Assembly: GCF_031628175.1 (NCBI RefSeq)
Contig: NZ_JAVLVT010000005.1
Coordinates: 434,001-498,000 of the forward strand
Direction of reading: 5' to 3'
Length of the DNA stretch: 64,000 nt
DNA from: Lipingzhangella_A rawalii
Lineage (GTDB): Bacteria > Actinomycetota > Actinomycetes > Streptosporangiales > Streptosporangiaceae
The notes beneath the pieces are model-generated. The model worked only from the letters and a program-made list of their open reading frames with translations. It was not told where the DNA came from and made no database searches. Below, piece after piece: positions 51,946 to 60,810 of the stretch (within the stretch, counting starts at the first letter, position 1; each line of letters begins with the position of its first letter). A program made the position numbers and the translations under genes.

Positions 51946-52629
51946 GTGGCATCCCCGCGCGCGCCATCGTCCGAGGCCGAGACGCGGCTGTCCACCCAGG
52001 GGGAGGTCTCAGTGGTACGCCTCACGTCGGCTGGACCGCGGGTGGGCGCCGCACTGACCGCCGTGGTCTTGGTGGCCGGGGCTGGTGTGACCGCAGCACT
52101 TCTGTGGCCCGGGAATGGGGCCGCCGAGGAGGCCGGCGACGGCGATGCCTTCGCCCAGGCCCCGAACTGTTCCCTGGTGGACGAGGACATCCGCGACGCG
52201 GCCGTCCCCGAGGGCACCGTCCAGCGGGACGAACAGGGCCCGCTGGACGGGGGGCAACGCACCATGTGTGCCTGGTCGTCCCGGACGGATGGTGACGACG
52301 GGGTGCGTGGTCTCGCGGTGGACTTCGAGGTCTACTGGAGTGACAGCGGTGGTGCCGACCCGACGGACGGGGCACACCGTGCCGAACGGCGCCTGGACAG
52401 CGCACTGCCGGAGGCACCGTTTCCGGAGGCCGCCGAGGCACTCGGATCCGACCCCCGGGCCGGACCCGCCGCGACCGGTAGCGGACGCGAGGTGGCGTTC
52501 CGCCGGGACAATCTCGTGGTGTGGGTGTGGTTCGGCGGTGTCCGCAGTGACAGCGGGGAGGGGATTCCTGGCGGGGAGGCCCACGACACGGCACGGACGG
52601 TTGCGGAGGAGATCGCCACACGGTTGTGA
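51946..52629 (+). CDS. Hypothetical membrane-anchored exported protein (first of three)
   Basis: 227 residues: a polar start, one hydrophobic segment (about 35-55), then an extracytoplasmic domain with only two Cys residues in APNCSLVDEDIRDAAVP and RTMCAWSSRTD. These match the first two Cys blocks of the next two genes (CxxL..L.P and CxW). It resembles DUF3558-like secreted proteins of actinomycetes but I cannot confirm. GTG 51946 is chosen; a TTG at 51913 is also in frame. It follows leuS by 40 bases. Confidence 0.65.
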   Translation: MASPRAPSSEAETRLSTQGEVSVVRLTSAGPRVGAALTAVVLVAGAGVTAALLWPGNGAAEEAGDGDAFAQAPNCSLVDEDIRDAAVPEGTVQRDEQGPLDGGQRTMCAWSSRTDGDDGVRGLAVDFEVYWSDSGGADPTDGAHRAERRLDSALPEAPFPEAAEALGSDPRAGPAATGSGREVAFRRDNLVVWVWFGGVRSDSGEGIPGGEAHDTARTVAEEIATRL

Positions 52630-52793
52630 TGGGACACGCGAGGCGTTTCCCCGTGGCCGTAAGCCATAATTGGTCCGACGCCGAGGCCCGGTTTCGGTCA
52701 CGATAGGTGTCGTGGCCGGTATTCTTCCGAGCGGCTGGCCGCCGGTGCGGGCCGTAGTGGCGACGGGATCCAGACACATCTAAGGAGGGCCTG

Positions 52794-53507
52794 ATGGCAC
52801 AGCCGCCCGGAGGCCCCCCACCCGGTGCACCGGGCACCTCCGGTGGCGCAGGGGAACAACCGCCCGGCGGCGGTTACGGTTCCACCCCCCACGTCGGCGA
52901 GACCAGGAGCCATTGGCGCACGCCGTCGGGTATTACGAGCATCATTCTGGCCGTGGTCGCGGTGCTTCTTCTGGTCACGGCAGCCCTGACCTACATGTGG
53001 GCCCGTCCCGACCCGGTGGTGCACGAGCGCGCGGTGGACTGTGCCGCACTGGAGGTCGAGGCCCTGGACGAGTTGGTGCCCGACGCCGAACGCACGGGGG
53101 ACGAGCCAACCGCACAGGACGGCTACGACGAGCTGAACTGTGAGTGGGAGAGCCGCGCGGACGCCGGTGGGATTCAGGGATACGCGACGATACTGCTACG
53201 CCGCCATGACTCCAGTTTTGGTTGGGACAGCGGAGACGACCTCGCCGCCGAGGATCTGGAGCAGGAGGCCGACAACCACGACGCTAACCCCACCGACGGG
53301 ATCGGCGCCCGGGCCTACACCTACTACGACAGCGAACACCAGACCGGGTGCGTGGCCACACGCACGGACAACGTGTTCCTCCGAACCTGTTACGACTCCG
53401 CCGAGGACTTCTTCGACCTCGAGTCCGTTTCGGAGGAGGAGGCGATCGCGGGTGGTACGGAACTCGCCACAGCGTTCGTCGAACACATCGAGTCTCAGGA
53501 GTACTGA
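52794..53507 (+). CDS. Hypothetical membrane-anchored exported protein (second of three)
   Basis: 237 residues: proline/glycine-rich cytoplasmic start, membrane segment about 47-69, and an outer domain with four Cys residues in the pattern VDCAALE, LNCEWES, TGCVATR and RTCYDS, likely two disulphides. AAGGAGGGCC precedes ATG 52794. A probable -10 (GATAGGT at about 52703) lies upstream. Function unknown; the four-Cys pattern is shared with the next gene. Confidence 0.7.
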   Translation: MAQPPGGPPPGAPGTSGGAGEQPPGGGYGSTPHVGETRSHWRTPSGITSIILAVVAVLLLVTAALTYMWARPDPVVHERAVDCAALEVEALDELVPDAERTGDEPTAQDGYDELNCEWESRADAGGIQGYATILLRRHDSSFGWDSGDDLAAEDLEQEADNHDANPTDGIGARAYTYYDSEHQTGCVATRTDNVFLRTCYDSAEDFFDLESVSEEEAIAGGTELATAFVEHIESQEY

Positions 53508-53510
53508 GTA

Positions 53511-54263
53511 ATGACGGTGGCTTCCGACACGCCCACGGCCCGAAGGAGAGCGACGTCTCGGCGACGTTCTTTCGGGGCCGCCTTGGGCATACTGAGCGCC
53601 GTGGCACTGGCGGGTGGGGCGCTGGTCACCACCGCGAGCACTCCCCAGTTCGTGGACACCTCGACGGTGCCTATGTCGGCCACGACGGTGTCGGCGTCCC
53701 CCGGTGACCAAGATGTCGCTGTGGACAGCGCCGGGGCGAGGCCGGGCCAACCCGCGGTGTACGGGGAGATTCCCGCGTGTGGCACCGTCGGCACCGGCTG
53801 GCTGGCCGAGCTGGTTCCCGACCCCCAGCTGACTGTCGACACCGTCGAGGAGGTGTCCGGAGATGCGGGGGTGGGGGAGCGGCAGGAGTGCCGTTGGATC
53901 AGTGACTCGCTGGGTTTCGGGGACCGGTACGGCTACGCGTCGGCGACGTTCGTCCGCAGTGGGCACGGTGCCGACCCCGAGAGCATGGAACACCTGGCAC
54001 AGGAACTCAGGGACCGTGCGGGTGGGCAGGAGGCCAGTACGGTCCCGGACCTCGGCGACGCCGCCCTGTCCTGGTACAACCACGCCGAGGCGCTCGGGTG
54101 TGCCGGAATGGTGACGGGCAACGTGCTGGTCGTGGGCTGCTACGACCAGCAGGCAGATGGCGACAGTTGGGGCAGTCTGGACCCACCGGAAGCTGTGCAG
54201 GCCGCTGAGGAGGCGGTCCGCGGCCTCTGGGGGAGTTTGCGGGCCGAAGGACAGTCTGGCTAG
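53511..54263 (+). CDS. Hypothetical exported protein (third of three)
   Basis: 250 residues: basic N-terminus, hydrophobic segment about 22-42, Ser/Thr-rich stalk, then an outer domain with four Cys in PACGTVG, QECRWIS, LGCAGM and VGCYDQ, the same order as the preceding protein. It starts 3 bases after the second gene's stop, so the two are co-translated. The domain pattern (C..L.P then CxW, GC, CYD) suggests a paralogous surface-protein family. A terminator follows 6 bases after the stop. Confidence 0.7.
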   Translation: MTVASDTPTARRRATSRRRSFGAALGILSAVALAGGALVTTASTPQFVDTSTVPMSATTVSASPGDQDVAVDSAGARPGQPAVYGEIPACGTVGTGWLAELVPDPQLTVDTVEEVSGDAGVGERQECRWISDSLGFGDRYGYASATFVRSGHGADPESMEHLAQELRDRAGGQEASTVPDLGDAALSWYNHAEALGCAGMVTGNVLVVGCYDQQADGDSWGSLDPPEAVQAAEEAVRGLWGSLRAEGQSG

Positions 54264-54269
54264 GCCATG

Positions 54270-54296
54270 CCCGGGGACGGCTGGAATGTCCCCGGG
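54270..54296. terminator. Terminator after the exported-protein genes
   Basis: A 9-bp perfect stem (54270-54278 with 54288-54296) and 9-base loop, directly after the stop codon at 54261-54263. Confidence 0.7.
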
Positions 54297-55035
54297 GCCG
54301 TGGCACTCGAACCACCGCCCCGTTGGCTGCCGGTGTAGGGGCGTGCGCGCGAGGCTGGCCGGCGTGGACCGGCACCCTGTGGGACACGAGGACCACCCGG
54401 GCCACACTCCCCCGAGGGCAGGGATCGTGGTCACGGGCATTGCCAATCCGCCGGCGGCCACCACGGGGAGCGTACGCACGGACACCACAATCCCCCCGGA
54501 CTGGGGGCCCGGTGCCGAGCACCACCCTGACCCACCGACGGCAGACACCCGCCACCAAGGGGCCGGCGCAGCGGCCAGTCGTCCCCGACCACACAGTGGG
54601 CGAGAGACCAACCCGGCCAGTGGGTGTCAGCGTGGCGTTGGTGTGCGCAGCCTACGGTATGGACGTCCTTCCGGGCGGTGGGACATCGAACATCCACACC
54701 GATTCCGGAGGCCCTCGTGCTACACGCCGGCCGGGTCCCCGTCACCAACCGCGGTGGTCAGTACACCCAGCGTCCCCGAGCGCCCCGTGACTCTGGGCCG
54801 GCGCCACACACGTTCGGGCACCTTCGCACTGCGGGGGAGACCACGGTGATCGGAGGGGATCGACGAGCCCGCACACCCGGGCCCATGGGGGACGTGGGTG
54901 CGCAGCGCTCGGAGGTGGATTGGGGGAGGGGTGCCGGCCCCCACGCAGGCCCTGCGGCCGTGTCCGATCGGTGGTTCGAGTCGGGCCGGAGGGAGCCTTG
55001 GCGGCCCCCAGCGGTCGCACAGCCAGCGGGGCTCG
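54297..55035. other. 740-base region without a supported gene, between convergent genes
   Basis: Open frames of 90-230 codons occur on both strands but none has a ribosome-binding site plus a recognisable product, and all overlap each other as expected from GC-rich sequence. No tRNA or long repeat was seen. It is the longest unexplained stretch in the window; it could hold an unrecognised non-coding RNA or a decayed gene. Confidence 0.5.
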
Positions 55036-55761
55036 TCACACGCGGCGCAGTACCGCAACCACCTTCCCCAGGATGGTGGCGTTGTCTCCACGCAGGGGCT
55101 CGTAGTTGTCGTTCCTCGGTAGCAGCCACACGCTGTGGTCGTCGTCGCGCCGGAACACCTTCACTGTGGCTTCGTCGTCGAGAAGGGCCGCCACGATGTC
55201 GCCGTTGCTGGCTTCGGGTTGCTGGCGAACCACGACCATGTCCCCGTCCGTGATGGCCGCGTCCACCATGGAGTCCCCGACCACGGTGAGTGTAAACAAC
55301 TGTCCCTCACCCACCAGTTGTCGCGGCAGCGTCAGCACATCCTCGATCGACTCCTCGGCGAGGATCGGCCCTCCAGCGGCGATCCGCCCTACCAGTGGCA
55401 CCTCGGCAGCGCCACTGCGGGCCCGTCGGGTGGTGGACGTCGTATCCGTGCCGGTTGCGCCTCGTCCCGTGGGGCGGATCTCGACCGCCCGTGGACGGTT
55501 CTGGTCCCGGTGCAGGTACCCCTTGCCCTGAAGCACCTTGAGCTGGTGCGCGACACTGGAGGGGCTGGCGAGCCCCACCGCGTCGCCGATCTCCCGGATC
55601 GACGGGGGGTAGCCACGCGCCTGCAAGTACCGGGTGATGAAGTTGAGTACGCTTCGTTGACGCGCCGTGAGCCGCGTGGTCGAGCCGACGTGACCGGCGG
55701 CGTCACTACCGCTGGGGCCGGTGGCCGCCACGGCCTCGCTCGCCTTGTTCGTGTCCGGCAC
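55036..55761 (-). CDS. lexA: SOS repressor LexA
   Basis: 241 residues. N-terminal winged helix (about 31-95): LTARQRSVLNFITRYLQARGYPPSIREIGDAVGL and SSVAHQLKVLQGKGYLHRD. C-terminal S24 peptidase fold: cleavage at Ala-Gly in GRIAAGGPI, Ser in VVGDSM, Lys in DEATVKVFRR. When RecA is activated, LexA cuts itself and releases SOS genes. The first 28 residues are a disordered extension common in actinomycetes. GAGGAGG precedes GTG 55761. A SOS box lies about 120 bases upstream, so it is autoregulated. Confidence 0.96.
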   Translation of the reverse strand: MPDTNKASEAVAATGPSGSDAAGHVGSTTRLTARQRSVLNFITRYLQARGYPPSIREIGDAVGLASPSSVAHQLKVLQGKGYLHRDQNRPRAVEIRPTGRGATGTDTTSTTRRARSGAAEVPLVGRIAAGGPILAEESIEDVLTLPRQLVGEGQLFTLTVVGDSMVDAAITDGDMVVVRQQPEASNGDIVAALLDDEATVKVFRRDDDHSVWLLPRNDNYEPLRGDNATILGKVVAVLRRV

Positions 55762-55881
55762 GTCTGGCCTCCTCGGGAGTCGAACTGGTGCGGCCCCGGG
55801 GTCGGGGTACGGGTGCCACCGCGGCCCACAACGCTGCCGGGTCGCCGCCCAGCCTCAATTTATCTCCTGTCCTGTGTGACA

Positions 55882-55897
55882 TCAAACAAACGTTCGA
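55882..55897. promoter_or_regulatory. SOS (LexA) box
   Basis: TCAAACAAACGTTCGA matches the Gram-positive/actinobacterial consensus TCGAAC-N4-GTTCGA at all but one fixed position. It is about 120 bases upstream of lexA, consistent with autorepression. Confidence 0.8.
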
Positions 55898-56085
55898 GGT
55901 GGCCGTGCGGCACAGGGGTGCGGCGGGCGGCGTGGGTCGTTGCTGGTTCGGCTCGACGCGCCCGCGGTATGGGGGTGTCGAAGCCTGGTGCTCGCGGTAC
56001 GCGAGGGTGCTCGGTGTGTCGGGGTGGCCTCGTGCCGCAACTTGCGATTCGGTGCGGTCAGTCGTAGGTTGGATCCCACGGGTCG

Positions 56086-56132
56086 GCACAACATATTGTG
56101 TTTGTCGATATTCACACGTCCATAATTTGTGT
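56086..56132. promoter_or_regulatory. Tandem NrdR boxes
   Basis: Box 1 GCACAACATATTGTGT (56086-56101) and box 2 CGTCCATAATTTGTGT (56117-56132). Their centres are 31 bases apart, three helical turns, as is typical for NrdR sites. They precede nrdR-nrdJ and imply ATP/dATP-responsive repression of the operon. Confidence 0.8.
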
Positions 56133-56220
56133 CGAGACGCGTGCGGATGTTAGGCGGTCGTCCACTGTGGCGGCGCCGTTGCGGATCGGGCCCAGATGAG
56201 GCGGAACGGGGGAACGGACG

Positions 56221-56670
56221 ATGCACTGCCCGTTCTGTCGCCATCCGGACACGCGGGTGATTGACAGTCGTTCCACCGAGGACGGTGCGGCCATCCGACG
56301 GCGACGAAACTGCCCGGACTGTGAACGGCGGTTCACCACGCAGGAGAGCGTGTTGCTGATGGTGACCAAGCGCTCCGGTGTCACCGAGCCGTTCTCCCGG
56401 ACGAAGATCATCGCGGGGGTTCGTCGGGCGTGCCAGGGTCGTCCGGTCTCCGAGGACGCCCTGGCCGTGCTGGGGCAGCAGGTGGAGGACGAGATCCGCG
56501 CACGTGGAAGTGCCGAGGTGCCCTCACACGAGGTCGGTCTGGCCATTCTCGGCCCGTTGCGGGAGCTGGACGAGGTGGCCTATCTGCGGTTCGCCTCGGT
56601 GTATCAGGGCTTCGACTCGTTGGCGGACTTCGAGACCGCGATCGCCGATCTGCGCGGGCGGTCGTCTTGA
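56221..56670 (+). CDS. nrdR: Transcriptional repressor NrdR
   Basis: 149 residues. Zinc ribbon with C3, C6, C31 and C34 (MHCPFC and NCPDC), then the ATP-cone domain (about 45-135: VTKRSGVTEPFSRTKIIAGVRRAC). It represses ribonucleotide reductase genes when dATP is bound. First gene of an operon with nrdJ; two NrdR boxes upstream give feedback control. Confidence 0.96.
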   Translation: MHCPFCRHPDTRVIDSRSTEDGAAIRRRRNCPDCERRFTTQESVLLMVTKRSGVTEPFSRTKIIAGVRRACQGRPVSEDALAVLGQQVEDEIRARGSAEVPSHEVGLAILGPLRELDEVAYLRFASVYQGFDSLADFETAIADLRGRSS

Positions 56671-56733
56671 GGGCCTGGCGGGACGTGTGGGCCGGTGTGC
56701 GTTGGGAATTGTGCGAGTAGCAGGGGGAGCGAG

Positions 56734-59595
56734 ATGACGGAGACCGTGAGCGGGTCAGGGGCACGCAAAGGCAAGTCCGCACAGCGCACGAAGGGCTTGC
56801 GGATCCAGCGTGTCTTCACCACGCCCGGCGTGCATCCCTACGAGGAGGTCACATGGGAGCGCCGGGACGTCGTCATGACCAACTGGCGCGACGGCACGGT
56901 CAATTTCGAACAGCGTGGTGTGGAGTTCCCCGCCGACTGGTCCATGAACGCCACCCAGATCGTGGCCAGCAAGTACTTTCGTGGTGCGCTCGGAACCCCG
57001 CAGCGGGAGTGGAGCCTCAAACAACTCGTGGACCGGGTGGCCGGGAAGTACACCGAGACCGGACGGGAACAGGGCTACTTCGCCAGTGACGAGGACGCGG
57101 AGGTTTTCGATCACGAGCTGAAGTACGCGCTGGTGCATCAGCTGTTCAGCTTCAACTCCCCGGTCTGGTTCAACGTCGGTACCGAGTCCAGCCAACAGGT
57201 CTCGGCGTGCTTCATCCTGTCGGTCGACGACACCATGGAGTCGATCCTCGACTGGTACAAGGAGGAGGGGATCATCTTCAAGGGGGGCTCCGGCGCCGGG
57301 GTCAACCTCTCCCGAATCCGCTCCAGCGCCGAACTCCTGTCCTCGGGGGGAACTGCCAGCGGCCCCGTCTCGTTCATGCGGGGCGCGGACGCCTCCGCCG
57401 GAACCATCAAGTCCGGCGGGGCCACCCGGCGAGCCGCCAAGATGGTGGTGCTGGATGTCGATCACCCCGACATCGAGGAGTTCATCGAGACCAAGGCGCG
57501 CGAAGAGCACAAGATCCGTGCCCTGCGCGACGCCGGGTTCGACGTGGATCTGGGCGGCGCGGACATGTTCAGCGTGCAGTACCAGAACGCCAACAACTCG
57601 GTTCGGGTGTCGGACTCCTTCATGCGCGCGGTGGAGTCGGGATCGGAGTTCGGACTGACCTCGCGCACCACCGGCGAGGTGGTCGCCACCGTCGACGCCC
57701 GAAAGCTGTTCCACTCGATGGCGCGGGCCGCCTGGGAGAGCGCCGATCCGGGGATCCAGTACGACAGCACCATCAACGACTGGCACACCACCCCGGAAAG
57801 TGGGCGGATCAGCGCGAGCAATCCGTGTAGCGAGTACGTTCACCTGGACAACTCCTCGTGCAACCTGGCCTCGATCAACCTGCTGCGGTTCCTGACCGAG
57901 GACGACACCTTCGATGTCGAGCGGTTCGTCAAGTTGACCGAGCTGGTTATCACCGCGATGGACATCTCCATCTCCTTCGCCGACTTCCCCACCGAGAAGA
58001 TCGGGGAGACCACCCGGGCCTTCCGCCAGCTCGGCATCGGCTACGCGAACCTCGGGGCGCTTCTCATGGCCACCGGGCATGCCTACGACTCCGACGGCGG
58101 CCGGGCCGTCGCGGCCTCCATCACCTCGCTGATGACGGCCGTGTCCTACCGGCGCTCGGCCGAGCTCGCCGGCGCGGTGGGTCCCTATGACGGCTACGCC
58201 AAGAACGCGGAGTCCCATAAGCGGGTGATGCGCAAGCACAGCGCCGCCAACGACGACCTCCGGATCGTCGGCTCCCTGGAGAAGCCGATCTACGCCGCCT
58301 CGACCAAGGAGTGGCAGGAGTGCCTGCGGATCGGGGAGAAGAACGGCTGGCGTAACGCCCAGGCGAGCCTCCTCGCCCCGACCGGAACCATCGGTTTCAT
58401 GATGGACTGTGACACCACGGGAGTGGAGCCGGACTTCTCGCTGGTGAAGTTCAAGAAGCTGGTCGGCGGCGGGTCGATGCAGATCGTCAACCAGGGGATT
58501 CCGCGTGCTCTGGCCAACCTCGGATACCAGCAGGAGCAGATCGAGGCGATCGTCGAGTACATCTCCGAACACGGGCATGTGGTCGACGCCCCCGGTCTGC
58601 GCCCCGAGCACTATCCGGTCTTCGACTGTGCCATGGGTCGGCGCTACATCGCCCCGATGGGCCACGTGAAGATGATGGCCGCGGTGCAGCCCTTCCTGTC
58701 CGGAGCGATCTCCAAGACCGTCAACGTGCCCGAGGAGGCCTCGGTCGAGGACTTCGAGGAGATCTACTTCGAGGGATGGCGACTGGGACTCAAGGCACTT
58801 GCGGTCTATCGGGACAACTGCAAGGTAGGCCAGCCCCTGTCGGTCTCCACGAGTGAGTCGCAGGAGCAGCCCAGCGAACCGAAGGTGGTTGAGGTCAACC
58901 GGCCCGTGCGGCGTCGCCTACCGAAGAAGCGCCCCAGCCAGACCGTGTCCTTCACGGTCGGGGGGGCCGAGGGGTACATCACCGCCGGTTCCTATCCCGA
59001 TGACGGGCTGGGCGAGGTGTTCATGAAGCTCGGTAAGCAGGGTTCCACCCTGGCCGGGGTTATGGATGCCTTCTCCATCGCCATCTCGATCGCCCTCCAG
59101 TACGGGGTGCCCCTGGAGACCTACGTCGAGAAGTTCACCAACATGCGGTTCGATCCGGCCGGCATGACCGACGACCCGGACATCCGCATGGCACAGTCAG
59201 TGGTGGACTACATCTTCCGTCGGATCGCTCTCGACCACCTGCCCTACGAGAAGCGGGCGGCCCTGGGTGTCCTGTCGGCGGAGGAGCGTGCCGCGCAGGC
59301 CGCTGGTGAGGACCCGGCACAGGTCGCGGCACAGGTCGAGTCCTATGCCCAGTCGGCCCCGGTCACCGACGGCGCCGAGTCCACCGAGAGCACCGGCTCG
59401 GAGGTGTCGACAGCGCACACGGACACCCCGGAGCCGGCCTCCACGCAGCGAGCCTCGGAGGCCGCCGCGACAGAGAAGTTGAAGGAGGGGTTCCTCGCCG
59501 ACGCGCCGTTGTGCGTGACCTGCGGGACCAAGATGCGCCCCTCGGGCAGCTGCTATGTCTGTGAAGGGTGCGGCTCCACCAGCGGGTGCAGCTGA
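56734..59595 (+). CDS. nrdJ: Vitamin B12-dependent (class II) ribonucleotide reductase
   Basis: 953 residues. It reduces ribonucleotides using adenosylcobalamin, without O2 or a small subunit. Visible active-site parts are the first redox Cys in QQVSACFILSVDD, GGSGAGVNLSRIRSS, the NPCSEYVHLDNSSCNLASINL stretch (radical Cys region), and TGTIGFMMDCDTTG. The C-terminus has a disordered Ala/Glu/Thr linker (about 855-925) and ends with a Cys-rich tail (LCVTCGTKM, CYVCEGCG) that re-reduces the active site. ATG 56734 is preceded by GGGGGAGC; the upstream extension is unsupported. A strong terminator follows. Confidence 0.96.
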   Translation: MTETVSGSGARKGKSAQRTKGLRIQRVFTTPGVHPYEEVTWERRDVVMTNWRDGTVNFEQRGVEFPADWSMNATQIVASKYFRGALGTPQREWSLKQLVDRVAGKYTETGREQGYFASDEDAEVFDHELKYALVHQLFSFNSPVWFNVGTESSQQVSACFILSVDDTMESILDWYKEEGIIFKGGSGAGVNLSRIRSSAELLSSGGTASGPVSFMRGADASAGTIKSGGATRRAAKMVVLDVDHPDIEEFIETKAREEHKIRALRDAGFDVDLGGADMFSVQYQNANNSVRVSDSFMRAVESGSEFGLTSRTTGEVVATVDARKLFHSMARAAWESADPGIQYDSTINDWHTTPESGRISASNPCSEYVHLDNSSCNLASINLLRFLTEDDTFDVERFVKLTELVITAMDISISFADFPTEKIGETTRAFRQLGIGYANLGALLMATGHAYDSDGGRAVAASITSLMTAVSYRRSAELAGAVGPYDGYAKNAESHKRVMRKHSAANDDLRIVGSLEKPIYAASTKEWQECLRIGEKNGWRNAQASLLAPTGTIGFMMDCDTTGVEPDFSLVKFKKLVGGGSMQIVNQGIPRALANLGYQQEQIEAIVEYISEHGHVVDAPGLRPEHYPVFDCAMGRRYIAPMGHVKMMAAVQPFLSGAISKTVNVPEEASVEDFEEIYFEGWRLGLKALAVYRDNCKVGQPLSVSTSESQEQPSEPKVVEVNRPVRRRLPKKRPSQTVSFTVGGAEGYITAGSYPDDGLGEVFMKLGKQGSTLAGVMDAFSIAISIALQYGVPLETYVEKFTNMRFDPAGMTDDPDIRMAQSVVDYIFRRIALDHLPYEKRAALGVLSAEERAAQAAGEDPAQVAAQVESYAQSAPVTDGAESTESTGSEVSTAHTDTPEPASTQRASEAAATEKLKEGFLADAPLCVTCGTKMRPSGSCYVCEGCGSTSGCS

Positions 59596-59630
59596 AAGCG
59601 AGCATCCTCGTGAGGCGGGGACGCAGGTGA

Positions 59631-59665
59631 GAGCGGTGGCCCGAGTGGGATTCGGGCCACCGCTC
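59631..59665. terminator. nrdJ terminator
   Basis: A 14-bp perfect stem (59631-59644 with 59652-59665) and 7-base loop, 36 bases after the nrdJ stop. Confidence 0.8.
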
Positions 59666-59742
59666 CGCTTTGGGGCAGGCGTCGGTTGCGTCGACTGCCC
59701 CATGGCGTCCTGCTGAGTGCCGTGTGACTGGGCAGACGTGAC

Positions 59743-59764
59743 GTACGTGAAGTACTTTACGTAC
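59743..59764. promoter_or_regulatory. Near-perfect 22-bp operator palindrome before a decayed toxin-antitoxin module
   Basis: Arms GTACGT and ACGTAC flank an AAGTACTT centre; only one symmetric base pair mismatches. It lies 50 bases before the antitoxin start and has the look of an autoregulatory antitoxin site, still intact though both genes are broken. Confidence 0.6.
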
Positions 59765-59813
59765 TTGTGTGGCGATGACGCGCTGACGGCACGTCCGGTG
59801 GAAGGCGCCAAAG

Positions 59814-60232
59814 TTGACAGCCGTGCATTATGACAGCTGCACCGATGCCCGTGCGCATCTCAGGGCACTTCTGGATGCGGCCGAAAGGGGGCGGGTGGCG
59901 CGACAGTACGCCGCGAGTCGGCCCGGGCCGCCATCGTGGATCACGAGCGGCTGCGCCGTTACCTCGCTACGGTCACTCCATCCCGGGCGCAGGTGGTCCC
60001 CGCAGCCGATGACTGGTCCGTCTTCATCGCGGGACTGCCCGTCGCCGCGGACGGGGCGACCTTCGACGAAGCACGCGAGGAGATGATCGGCGCGCTACGG
60101 GATCGTGCCGAAGACTGGCAAGATCGCCTGCTCGACGCTCCGAACCACCAGGAGAACTGGGGGTTGGTCCAGTTGATCAGCCTGAGCGACGACGGGGAGT
60201 TGCGCGACTGGCGTGTAGGGAAGCAACGGTGA
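59814..60232 (+). pseudogene. Frameshifted antitoxin gene (Phd/HicB-like)
   Basis: The first frame from TTG 59814 reads TAVHYDSCTDARAHLRALLDAAERGRVA, a Phd-type antitoxin start. After about 59900 the sense moves to another frame: ATVRRESARAAIVDHERLRRYLATV, then WSVFIAGLPVAADGATFDEAREEMIGALRDRAEDW, ending at 60232. The break is an extra CG in GTGGCGCGACAG (about 59897-59903), a dinucleotide slippage. Restoring the frame gives one continuous protein of about 138 residues. The stop overlaps the toxin start. Recognition of the intact family is from memory of actinobacterial homologues. Confidence 0.75.
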
Positions 60233-60584
60233 CCTGGCCGCGGCCTACACGCGAGGATCACGAGCGCTTCTGCACGATAGAAGGATGGCGTCGTGTGCGG
60301 AACGCTCGTGGCGGCACCGGCACCCACCATGTCACCTATGCGTTGGACCTTCCGGACGGCCGGATCCTACGGACCCGGACCTCCCATCCCGTGGACCGCA
60401 CCGACTAGGGCCGGGGCATCTGGACGCACGTCCTCCGGGATCAGCTCCAGGTGGACGAGGCGACCTTCTGGGCCTGTGTTCAGAAGAGGATCCCCCGGAT
60501 CGGGGAACAGAGGCCGAGGTCGCGGCGATGAGCAGGGAAGAGGCCATGGGCAGGATGAAGAGGTACTGGACCGAGGGTGGATGA
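60229..60584 (+). pseudogene. Inactivated toxin gene, in-frame amber stop plus frameshift
   Basis: GTG 60229 overlaps the antitoxin stop. The frame reads TWPRPTREDHERFCTIEGWRR, then HHVTYALDLPDGRILRTRTSHPV and DRTD, then TAG at 60406-60408, continuing GRGIWTHVLRDQLQVDEATFWACV. Homologues have a Tyr codon at the amber position. After about 60480 the sense shifts again to DRGTEAEVAAMSREEAMGRMKRYWTEGG, ending at 60584. With two lesions the protein cannot be made whole. The intact family is annotated as a cytotoxic translational repressor of a toxin-antitoxin system. Confidence 0.75.
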
Positions 60585-60810
60585 TCGTGGGACTACCGCA
60601 TCACCGGAACAAGTATCCCGCCCCAGTATCTCCAACCGTATCGTCGCAGTCCCGGCCAGCCGCTGTGGTGGCCGTGTGGCGGAGTCGGCCGTTGCGCCGG
60701 CTCCCCCACGGTGCCTCGGGCGTGGAGATCCCCGCTGTCGCGCTGTTGGACGGATTACCGCAACGCGGTTCGGGGTAGCATCCCTCGCACCGACCGAAAG
60801 GCAACCCGCG

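Larger units (their letters stand above)
55762..56220. other. 459-base divergent intergenic region between lexA and nrdR
   Basis: Holds the LexA box near lexA (55882-55897) and a pair of NrdR boxes near nrdR (56086-56132). The middle is GC-rich with no gene. No cobalamin-riboswitch core was seen, although the downstream reductase uses cobalamin. Confidence 0.6.

Noticed and set aside
54157..54849. Plus-strand open frame of 230 codons after the exported-protein genes
   Set aside because: It begins inside the preceding gene in another frame, spans a terminator, lacks a ribosome-binding site and has low-complexity Pro/Arg/Thr composition.
55762..56220. Cobalamin riboswitch upstream of nrdR-nrdJ
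   Set aside because: Expected by analogy with B12-linked reductase genes, but no B12-box-like core is visible; the NrdR boxes explain control.
56755..58665. Long open frame (636 codons) on the minus strand
   Set aside because: Antisense to nrdJ; low-complexity His/Gly/Val-rich translation typical of a shadow frame.
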